Shown here piece after piece: positions 1-5,131 of a stretch of 6,149 nt of DNA (positions are counted from its first letter, which is position 1; the number at the start of each line of letters is the position of its first letter). The notes under the pieces are model-generated. The model ran no database searches, was not told where the DNA came from, and saw nothing but the letters and a program-made list of their open reading frames with translations. The position numbers and the translations under genes were made by a program. The DNA is from WHSM01 sp050701815. GTDB lineage: Bacteria; Actinomycetota; Actinomycetes; Mycobacteriales; Micromonosporaceae. Location of the stretch: assembly GCA_050701815.1 (NCBI GenBank), contig JBOGDL010000195.1:1-6149 (forward strand). Direction: 5' to 3'.

Positions 1-41
1 AGCCACAGGGCTGGCCGGCCCGCGGCGTTTTGAGGCGATGT

Positions 42-77
42 GAGTGAGCGGTCTCTCGCCGCTGACGCCGCTCGCTC
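42..77. repeat. Imperfect inverted repeat upstream of the thiolase gene
   Basis: The arms at 42-51 (GAGTGAGCGG) and 68-77 (CCGCTCGCTC) pair over 10 bp with a single G-T wobble around a 16-nt loop. It lies just upstream of the probable -10 element of the thiolase gene. It could be an operator, or the terminator of a gene ending left of the window, although no T-run follows on the + strand. In such GC-rich sequence a chance match is also possible. Nothing else could be assigned in positions 1-91; all three forward frames close by about position 45, so a short tail of an upstream gene may be present but cannot be identified. Confidence 0.3.
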
Positions 78-91
78 TGCCACCCGCTCGA

Positions 92-97
92 TAGGCT
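92..97 (+). promoter_or_regulatory. Probable -10 element (TAGGCT) of a leaderless thiolase promoter
   Basis: TAGGCT fits the actinobacterial -10 pattern TANNNT and ends 7 nt before the GTG at 105, so transcription would start at or next to the start codon. There is no good Shine-Dalgarno sequence in front of that GTG, which agrees with a leaderless message. I see no convincing -35 hexamer at the usual 16-19 nt spacing. The same hexamer at the same spacing precedes the next gene. Confidence 0.5.
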
Positions 98-104
98 CTG
101 TTTC

Positions 105-1271
105 GTGGACGCCTATCTGATCGGCGCTGTGCGCACACCGTTCGGCAAGCATCGAGGCGGATTGTCGGGAATCCGCACCGACGATCTCGCGGCTCTGCCG
201 ATCGCCGAGATGCTGCGCCAGGCCCCCAATCTCGATCCGGCTCGGATCGATGACGTGATCCTGGGCGACACCAACGGCGCCGGCGAGGACAACCGCAACG
301 TCGCTCGGATGGCTGCGCTGCTCGCCGGTCTGCCGGTGACCGTCCCGGGGGCCACCGTGAACCGGCTCTGCGCCTCCGGCGGCGAGGCCATGGTGCAGGG
401 CGCGCGTTCGCTCGCGGTGGGGGACGCGTCCCTCATCGTCGCGGGCGGGGTCGAGAGCATGAGCCGTGCGCCGTACGTGCTGCCGAAGCCAGATGAGGTG
501 CTGCCGAGACGGATGGAACTGCACCAGACCCAGGTGGGATGGCGGCTGGTCAACCCGAAGATGCCGGCTGAGTGGACCCGTTCCCTCGGGGCGTGCGCGG
601 AATCAGTGGCCGAGTCCTTCGGCATCGGGCGCGCCGAGCAGGACGAGTGGGCGCTGCGCAGCCACCAGCTCTCGTCCGAGGCCTGGGACAAGGGCTTCCA
701 CGACTACGTGATGCCGGTGGCGAGTGTGACCCGGGACGAGTCAATCCGCTCAGACAGCTCGATCGAAAAGTTGGCGACCCTGAAACCCGCGTTCAGCGCG
801 GATGGCACGGTCACCGCAGGCAACTCGTCACCGATCAACGACGGCGCGATCGCGGTGTTGATGGGTCCGCGCGCGGCAGCCAGCGAGCTGGACGCTGAGC
901 CGTTCGGGCAGATGCTCGGCAGCGTGACTGTGGGGGTGGAGCCGGAGCGGTTTTCGATCGCGCCGGCGCCGGCCGTGCGGAAGTTGCTGGCCCGGGCCGG
1001 GCTCGGCTTCTCGGATATCGCGGTGTGGGAGTTCAACGAGGCGTTCGCCGCGATGGTTCTCTCCTGCCTGAGCGAGCTTCCGGAGGTCGATCGGCAGCGG
1101 GTCAACCCGAACGGCGGCGCGATCGCGATCGGGCACCCGCTGGGCGCGTCCATGCCGAGAGTGGTGGTGGACCTGTGCCGCCAGTTGCGGCGGCGAGGCG
1201 GTGGGTACGGCGTGGCGGCGGCCTGCATCGGCGTGGGCCAAGGCACCGCGATCCTGGTACGAGTCGACTAG
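105..1271 (+). CDS. Thiolase (acetyl-CoA acyltransferase, PcaF/FadA type)
   Basis: This 388-residue protein is a complete degradative-type thiolase, which cleaves 3-ketoacyl-CoA with CoA to give acetyl-CoA and a shortened acyl-CoA in the cytoplasm. The nucleophilic Cys89 lies in NRLCASGG, the NEAF motif is at 311-314, the GHPLGAS loop with catalytic His344 is at 343-349, and the second catalytic cysteine, Cys374, is in CIGVGQG. The GEDNRNVARMA stretch (60-70) and the CxGVGQG ending resemble beta-ketoadipyl-CoA thiolase (PcaF) more than the PhaA type, which usually ends in CIGGGMG. Length is normal for the family. The residues after the His loop are Met-Pro (350-351) instead of the usual Gly-Ala. 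The GTG at 105 was chosen because the protein begins there as thiolases do and a TAGGCT box sits 7 nt upstream. Substrate is uncertain: ketoadipyl-CoA and fatty 3-ketoacyl-CoA both fit, and no aromatic or beta-oxidation gene is adjacent. Confidence 0.93.
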   Translation: MDAYLIGAVRTPFGKHRGGLSGIRTDDLAALPIAEMLRQAPNLDPARIDDVILGDTNGAGEDNRNVARMAALLAGLPVTVPGATVNRLCASGGEAMVQGARSLAVGDASLIVAGGVESMSRAPYVLPKPDEVLPRRMELHQTQVGWRLVNPKMPAEWTRSLGACAESVAESFGIGRAEQDEWALRSHQLSSEAWDKGFHDYVMPVASVTRDESIRSDSSIEKLATLKPAFSADGTVTAGNSSPINDGAIAVLMGPRAAASELDAEPFGQMLGSVTVGVEPERFSIAPAPAVRKLLARAGLGFSDIAVWEFNEAFAAMVLSCLSELPEVDRQRVNPNGGAIAIGHPLGASMPRVVVDLCRQLRRRGGGYGVAAACIGVGQGTAILVRVD

Positions 1272-1293
1272 ATCCGGCACCCACGGCGCTGGG

Positions 1294-1299
1294 TAGGCT
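1294..1299 (+). promoter_or_regulatory. Probable -10 element (TAGGCT) of a leaderless Nudix gene promoter
   Basis: TAGGCT lies in the 35-nt gap after the thiolase stop and ends exactly 7 nt before the GTG at 1307, the same hexamer and spacing as in front of the thiolase gene. No Shine-Dalgarno sequence separates it from the start, so a leaderless transcript is likely. This suggests that the Nudix gene can be transcribed independently of the thiolase gene. Confidence 0.5.
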
Positions 1300-1306
1300 G
1301 ACGGCC

Positions 1307-2155
1307 GTGACCACGCCAGACCGAGCGCTCCCCGATTGGCTGGTGGCGCACGCCCGGGAGTTTTACGACAGCGGCAAGCAACCCGTGACCCCGCGTCGCG
1401 CCGCCACGGTGGTGCTGCTGCGTGAGGTCTCGGGCGGGTTTGAGGCGTACACCATCAAGCGGGCCGCGTCCATGGCGTTCGCCTCGGGCATGCACGCGTT
1501 TCCCGGAGGGTCGGTGGATCCCCGCGACGCCACGGGCGAGATCCAGTGGGTGGGCCCAGCGGCGAGCGAGTGGGCGCAGCGGCTCGGCTTGGAGGACGAG
1601 TCGGCCGCGCGTCTGGTGGTGTGCGCGGCGGTGCGCGAGACCTTCGAAGAGTCCGGGGTGCTGCTCGCCGGGCTCGGCTCGAACTCGGAAGGCGGCAGCG
1701 GGGGCGCAGCGGTGTTCGGAGATGTCAGCGGCCCGGAGTGGGAGGCCGATCGCGAGGCGCTGGTGGATCGTCGCCTCGGGTTCGCCGAATTCCTCACCAA
1801 CCGTGGGCTGGCGCTGCGCAGCGACCTGCTCGCCGGTTGGTCCCGGTGGATCACACCCGAGTTCGAGCCGCGGCGGTACGACACCTGCTTTTTCCTCGCG
1901 GCCCTGCCCTCGTCCCAGCGCACCCGGGATGTCGGGGGAGAAGCCGATGGCGTGGCCTGGGTGAAGCCAGCTGACGCGATACGCCAGCAGCAACGGGGCG
2001 AGATTCACATGCTGCCGCCCACCGCCGCCACGCTCACTGAGCTGGCCGCGCACCCCACCGTGGCAGCCGCGCTGGCGGACTCTGGCAAGCGCCGGATCAC
2101 ACCGATCACGCCGCGTGTCACGTTCACCGAAGAGGGCGCCCACATCACGGTGTGA
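1307..2155 (+). CDS. NUDT19-like Nudix hydrolase
   Basis: This 282-residue protein belongs to the Nudix hydrolases, which cleave nucleoside diphosphates linked to another group using Mg2+. The catalytic helix is clear: REtfEEsG at 110-117, with the metal-binding glutamates at 114-115. The preceding part of the Nudix box, FPGGSVDPRD (65-74), is separated from it by about 28 extra residues, the split-box layout known from eukaryotic NUDT19, a CoA diphosphatase. The later WITPEFEPRRYDT segment and GGEADGVAWV also fit that group. The GTG at 1307 was preferred although the reading frame stays open upstream to 1025: the upstream part overlaps the thiolase gene, is Arg/Gly-rich shadow sequence, and the 1307 start has a TAGGCT box 7 nt before it. 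A CoA or acyl-CoA substrate is inferred from the NUDT19 resemblance and the thiolase neighbour; other diphosphates remain possible. Confidence 0.88.
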   Translation: MTTPDRALPDWLVAHAREFYDSGKQPVTPRRAATVVLLREVSGGFEAYTIKRAASMAFASGMHAFPGGSVDPRDATGEIQWVGPAASEWAQRLGLEDESAARLVVCAAVRETFEESGVLLAGLGSNSEGGSGGAAVFGDVSGPEWEADREALVDRRLGFAEFLTNRGLALRSDLLAGWSRWITPEFEPRRYDTCFFLAALPSSQRTRDVGGEADGVAWVKPADAIRQQQRGEIHMLPPTAATLTELAAHPTVAAALADSGKRRITPITPRVTFTEEGAHITV

Positions 2156-2191
2156 ACGCCCCCGGTGCTCCGGCCCGCCTCGGACAAGAGA

Positions 2192-2219
2192 GCCGCCCCG
2201 GGCGTCAGCCCGGGGCGGC
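2192..2219. terminator. Stem-loop terminator between convergent genes
   Basis: The arms 2192-2203 and 2208-2219 form a perfect 12-bp GC-rich stem with the 4-nt loop GTCA, 36 nt after the Nudix stop and 23 nt after the pstB stop. Read on the - strand the stem is followed by TCTCTTGT, a weak U-rich tail, so it is best suited to ending the pst transcript. Read on the + strand it is followed by CCCAAATG without a T-run, but a stem this strong between convergent genes probably slows transcription from both sides. Confidence 0.8.
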
Positions 2220-2242
2220 CCCAAATGAGGAATCTCAGCGGC

Positions 2243-3142
2243 TCATCCGAAGCGGCCGGTGATGTAATCCTCGGTCTGTTGTTGCGCGGGTTGGGTGAAG
2301 ATCTTCTCAGTCTCGTCGAACTCGACGAGCTTGCCGTGGCGCTCGCCCTTGGAGTCCAGCTCGGCGGTGAAGAACGCGGTCTTGTCGCTGACCCGCGCGG
2401 CCTGCTGCATGTTGTGCGTGACGATCACGATGGTGTACTGCCTGGCCAGCGTGAACATCAGATCTTCGATCTTGGTAGTGGCGATCGGGTCGAGGGCAGA
2501 GCAAGGCTCGTCCATCAGGATCACCTCGGGACGCACCGCGATCGCGCGGGCGATGCACAGCCGCTGCTGCTGGCCGCCTGAGAGCGTCAACGCGCTCTTC
2601 TTCAGGGTGTGCTTCACCTCGTCCCACAGCGCCGCGGAGGTGAGCGCCTCTTCCACCAGGTCGTCCATCGAGGAGACATCCATGCCGGAGACCCGCGGCC
2701 CGTACGCGACGTTGTCGTAGATCGACTTGGGGAACGGGTTCGGCTTCTGGAACACCATCCCGATCCGCCGCCGCACCTCGATCGGGTCGACTTCACGGTC
2801 GTACAGGTCCTGGCCGTGATAGCTGACCCGCCCGGTGACCCGGGCGCCGGGGATCAAGTCGTTCATCCGGTTCAGAGAACGCAGCACCGTGCTCTTGCCG
2901 CACCCGGAAGGTCCGATCAACGCGGTGATCTGGTTCGGCCCGATCGGCAGGTGAACGTTGCGCACCGCCTGGTAGTTGCCGTAGTAGACGCTCACATCGG
3001 ACAGTTCCAGCACCGGCTCAGCCGCTGGCTGCCGAGACTTCGCACGATCGTCTCGCGCATCCGGCGAACGCTGGTCGATCACCGAGTTGGTCTTGTTATT
3101 GAGTGTGTTCTGACGGGGACGGCTCAACGTCGTCTCAGGCAT
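2243..3142 (-). CDS. pstB: Phosphate ABC transporter ATP-binding protein PstB
   Basis: PstB is the cytoplasmic ATPase that powers phosphate import through the PstC-PstA channel. All ABC motifs are intact (numbering from the start given, 299 residues): Walker A GPSGCGKST 77-85, Q-loop Gln132 in VFQKPNPFPKSIYDN, signature LSGGQQQR 187-194, Walker B VILMDEP 207-213, SALD 215-218 and the switch His243. The QKPNPFP stretch is typical of PstB. The ATG at 3142 was chosen because GGAGG (3151-3155) stands 8 nt in front of it; an in-frame ATG at 3184, only 6 nt after the pstA stop, has a weaker GGTGG-like site and would add 14 residues. Even from 3142 there are about 40 polar residues before the ABC domain, more than in typical PstB. 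It is the last gene of pstSCAB; the terminator follows. Confidence 0.96.
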   Translation of the reverse strand: MPETTLSRPRQNTLNNKTNSVIDQRSPDARDDRAKSRQPAAEPVLELSDVSVYYGNYQAVRNVHLPIGPNQITALIGPSGCGKSTVLRSLNRMNDLIPGARVTGRVSYHGQDLYDREVDPIEVRRRIGMVFQKPNPFPKSIYDNVAYGPRVSGMDVSSMDDLVEEALTSAALWDEVKHTLKKSALTLSGGQQQRLCIARAIAVRPEVILMDEPCSALDPIATTKIEDLMFTLARQYTIVIVTHNMQQAARVSDKTAFFTAELDSKGERHGKLVEFDETEKIFTQPAQQQTEDYITGRFG

Positions 3143-3150
3143 GTCCTCGT

Positions 3151-3155
3151 CCTCC
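3151..3155 (-). promoter_or_regulatory. Ribosome binding site of pstB (GGAGG)
   Basis: A perfect GGAGG on the - strand lies 8 nt before the ATG at 3142, inside the reading frame that would be translated if the ATG at 3184 were used. It is the clearest Shine-Dalgarno sequence in the window and decides for the shorter PstB. Confidence 0.7.
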
Positions 3156-3190
3156 AGGTCTGTCGGGTTGGGTCCACTGGTCATGTCCGC

Positions 3191-4135
3191 TCACCACCGC
3201 TTCGTGAACTTGTTGCGAATGATGATCGCGATCGAGTTCATCAACAGCAGGATGCCGAGCAGCAGCACGATCGCCGCCCAGCCGATCTCCTGGAACTCGG
3301 CGTGCGGGCTCTTGATCAAATTGAAGATCTGGATCGGCAGCGTGGTGTACTGCGCGTCGATCCCGTCCGGGTTGAACCTGATGAAGCTCACCGCGCCAAG
3401 CAGGATCAGCGGCGCCGCCTCACCGATCGCCCGGGACAGCGCCAGGATCGAACCCGTGGCCATCCCCGGAGCGGCGGCCGGAAGCACCTGGCGCCACGTG
3501 GTCTGCCACTTGGTCGCGCCGAGGGCGTACGAGCCCTCCCGGATCGAACCCGGGACCGCCCGTAGCGCCTCCCGGGAAGCGATGATCACCACCGGCAGCA
3601 CCAGCAGCGAGAGCACGATGGCGCCGGTGATCACCCCGAACCCCAGCCCGAAGGTACGGGCGATGATCCCGAGGCCGAGGATGCCGAACACGATCGACGG
3701 CACACCGGCGAGGTTCTGGATGTTGAGCTCCAGCAGCCGGTTGTACCACCTGTTGTTGTCGGCGTACTCCTCGAGATAGAGCGCTGACATGATGCCGGTG
3801 GGCAGGCAGATCAACGCCGTCAGGGTGATCACCCAGAGCGTGCCCATCAGGGCCGATTGCACGCCCGAGATGTCGGCGCGGGAACGCACCCCGCTCGGCA
3901 TGTTCATCCACAGCCGGGCGTCCAGCCGGCTCCACCCGTGATAAACGGCGTAGCTGATCAACGCCACCAGGAAGGCGAACCCGATCAGCAGGCTGAGCTG
4001 CAACGCCAGCTTGAAGATCAGGTCGCCGACCCGGAGCCGTCGGGTGGTCAACGCCCGGGCGATCTCACCAGAGGTTTCCCGCTCCGGGGTCGGCTCGACC
4101 ACCAGCAGCCTGGGCGCGTCACTTCGCGTGCTCAC
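3191..4135 (-). CDS. pstA: Phosphate ABC transporter permease PstA
   Basis: PstA is one of the two membrane subunits of the phosphate importer and pairs with PstC. The 314-residue protein has a soluble N-terminus of about 40 residues followed by roughly six hydrophobic segments (about 42-65, 94-120, 142-160, 166-187, 226-248 and 286-307). The binding-protein-dependent permease (EAA) loop that docks on PstB is at about 200-228, with EGSYALGATKWQT and a following PAAAPG, then LSRAIGEAAP at 233-242, as expected for PstA. Length is slightly above that of many PstA proteins, because of the charged N-terminal tail. The start is a GTG at 4135 preceded by AAGGGGGAG (4142-4150) at a spacing of 6 nt. 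It begins 30 nt after the pstC stop and ends just before pstB, so the genes are co-transcribed. Confidence 0.96.
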   Translation of the reverse strand: MSTRSDAPRLLVVEPTPERETSGEIARALTTRRLRVGDLIFKLALQLSLLIGFAFLVALISYAVYHGWSRLDARLWMNMPSGVRSRADISGVQSALMGTLWVITLTALICLPTGIMSALYLEEYADNNRWYNRLLELNIQNLAGVPSIVFGILGLGIIARTFGLGFGVITGAIVLSLLVLPVVIIASREALRAVPGSIREGSYALGATKWQTTWRQVLPAAAPGMATGSILALSRAIGEAAPLILLGAVSFIRFNPDGIDAQYTTLPIQIFNLIKSPHAEFQEIGWAAIVLLLGILLLMNSIAIIIRNKFTKRW

Positions 4136-4141
4136 TCTGGG

Positions 4142-4150
4142 CTCCCCCTT
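4142..4150 (-). promoter_or_regulatory. Ribosome binding site of pstA
   Basis: AAGGGGGAG on the - strand lies 6 nt before the GTG at 4135. It supports this GTG as the start of pstA, since no ATG is available nearby in that frame. Confidence 0.6.
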
Positions 4151-4165
4151 CGAAGATCTGCTCGC

Positions 4166-5122
4166 TCACTCGTAGACCTCCCGGAACTTGCGGACCATCC
4201 GGATGCTGAAGGCGTTCAACAGGAACGTGAACACGAACAGCACCGCGCCCACCGCGAAGATGGTCCGGTAGTCGAACGAGCTGACCGGCAGGTCGCCCAA
4301 GCCGGCCTGGGCGATGTAGCCGGTCATGGTGAGCGCGCCGTGGGTCGGGTCCCACTCGATCTGGTTCGAGGTGGCGCCGGCCGCGATGGTCACGATCATC
4401 GTCTCGCCGATCGCCCGGGACAGGCCCAACACGACCGCCGCGATGATTCCGGAAATGGCGGCGGGGCCGACCACGCGCATGCAGACCTGCATCTTGGACG
4501 AGGAGAGCGCGTACGCGCCCTCCCGCAGGCTGCTCGGCACCGCGCTCATCGCGTCCTCGGCGAGGCTCGCCACGGTGGGGACGATCATGATCCCCATGGC
4601 GATGCCGGCGATCAGCATGTTCTGGAACTCGGGCTGCTCGCTGCCGGGCCAGTACTGCCGCAGCAGCGGCCCGATCGCGAACAGGGCGAACGCCCCGTAC
4701 ACCACGGTCGGGACCCCGGCCAGGATCTCCAGGATCGGCTTCAGGAACTTGCGGGCGCCTGCGCTGGCGTACTCAGACAGGTACGCCGCTGACCCGAGCC
4801 CCAGCGGCACCGCGATCACAATCGCGATCATGGTGGTCACCAGCGTGGCGACGAGCAGCGGCAGGACGCCGTACTTCGGGTTCTGGAAGAGAGCGGTCCA
4901 GGAGACGCCGGTGAAGAACTCACCGACGTTGACGCGCTGGAAGAAGCCGATCGTGGGCTCCGCGAGCGCGACCACAATGCCGATCGTGGTCGCGATCGAA
5001 ACCACGGCCGCGACGACCAGCAGCGCCTCGATCACACGTTCGCTACGACGCCGACGTCCCCGGAACCAGGCGCGGGGCCTGGGTTCCGGGGACTGGCGTG
5101 GCGTTTGAGCGCCAGTTGACAT
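4166..5122 (-). CDS. pstC: Phosphate ABC transporter permease PstC
   Basis: PstC forms the membrane channel together with PstA. The 318-residue protein starts with a Pro/Arg-rich cytoplasmic tail (about 1-29, with RGRRRR at 21-26, consistent with an inside location) and then has about six hydrophobic segments (roughly 31-54, 86-110, 132-153, 168-187, 219-240 and 287-307). The EAA loop contacting PstB is at about 201-225, beginning EGAYALSSSKMQ, followed by GLSRAIGETM (233-242), a motif shared by PstC proteins. The ATG at 5122 lies 9 nt after the pstS stop; the only Shine-Dalgarno candidate, GAGG, is unusually close (3 nt), and inverted repeats begin within the first codons. No downstream in-frame start has a ribosome site; the next candidate, GTG at 5035, lacks one. 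Weak initiation or coupling to pstS translation is therefore likely. Confidence 0.96.
   Translation of the reverse strand: MSTGAQTPRQSPEPRPRAWFRGRRRRSERVIEALLVVAAVVSIATTIGIVVALAEPTIGFFQRVNVGEFFTGVSWTALFQNPKYGVLPLLVATLVTTMIAIVIAVPLGLGSAAYLSEYASAGARKFLKPILEILAGVPTVVYGAFALFAIGPLLRQYWPGSEQPEFQNMLIAGIAMGIMIVPTVASLAEDAMSAVPSSLREGAYALSSSKMQVCMRVVGPAAISGIIAAVVLGLSRAIGETMIVTIAAGATSNQIEWDPTHGALTMTGYIAQAGLGDLPVSSFDYRTIFAVGAVLFVFTFLLNAFSIRMVRKFREVYE
5056..5093 (-). repeat. Strong hairpin inside the pstC start region
   Basis: The arms 5056-5067 (GTCCCCGGAACC) and 5082-5093 (GGTTCCGGGGAC) are perfectly complementary over 12 bp. A further 4 bp (5068-5071 with 5077-5080) can form after a single-base bulge, leaving a 5-nt loop. 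In the mRNA this covers about nucleotides 30-67 of pstC. There is no U-run after it on the - strand, so it does not look like a classical intrinsic terminator; it may protect the 3' end of a pstS message or lower pstC expression. Confidence 0.6.
5092..5116 (-). repeat. Second short inverted repeat next to the pstC start codon
   Basis: ACTGGCG at 5092-5098 pairs with CGCCAGT at 5110-5116 over 7 bp with an 11-nt loop. A competing pairing of TGGCG at 5099-5103 with the same right arm gives a 5-bp stem with a 6-nt loop. It begins only 6 nt after the pstC ATG in the mRNA and touches the stronger hairpin at 5092-5093, so the whole ribosome landing area could be structured. Confidence 0.4.
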
Positions 5123-5131
5123 AGTCCTCAG

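Noticed and set aside
62..67. CTGACG as a -35 element of the thiolase promoter (and TCGACT at 1264-1269 for the Nudix gene)
   Set aside because: Both lie 24 nt from the TAGGCT box, too far for a standard promoter; the equal spacing is noted but probably accidental.
704..1280. Long - strand frames opposite the thiolase and Nudix genes
   Set aside because: Low-complexity Arg/Pro/Ser-rich translations without domains, opposite genes with intact catalytic motifs.
1025..1306. Upstream extension of the Nudix reading frame into the thiolase gene
   Set aside because: The extra 94 residues are an Arg/Gly-rich out-of-frame reading of the thiolase 3' end; the GTG at 1307 with its -10 box gives a normal family start.
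2609..3565. Long + strand open frames opposite pstB, pstA and pstC (also 3857-4792)
   Set aside because: They are antisense shadows typical of high-GC DNA: Arg/His/Asp-rich composition, no motifs, and they cross boundaries of clearly real genes.
4119..4169. A 16-codon frame (GTG at 4169 overlapping the pstC stop as GTGA, ending inside pstA) between pstC and pstA
   Set aside because: It lacks a ribosome site of its own apart from a possible coupling to the pstC stop, encodes no recognisable peptide, and simply spans the pstA ribosome site and start. Chance is the simplest explanation.
3200..5030. Frequent CGATCG / GCGATCGC words, especially in pstA and pstC
   Set aside because: Mostly explained by Ala-Ile and Ile-Ala codon pairs (GCG/ATC) in membrane segments of a GC-rich genome; no regular spacing seen.
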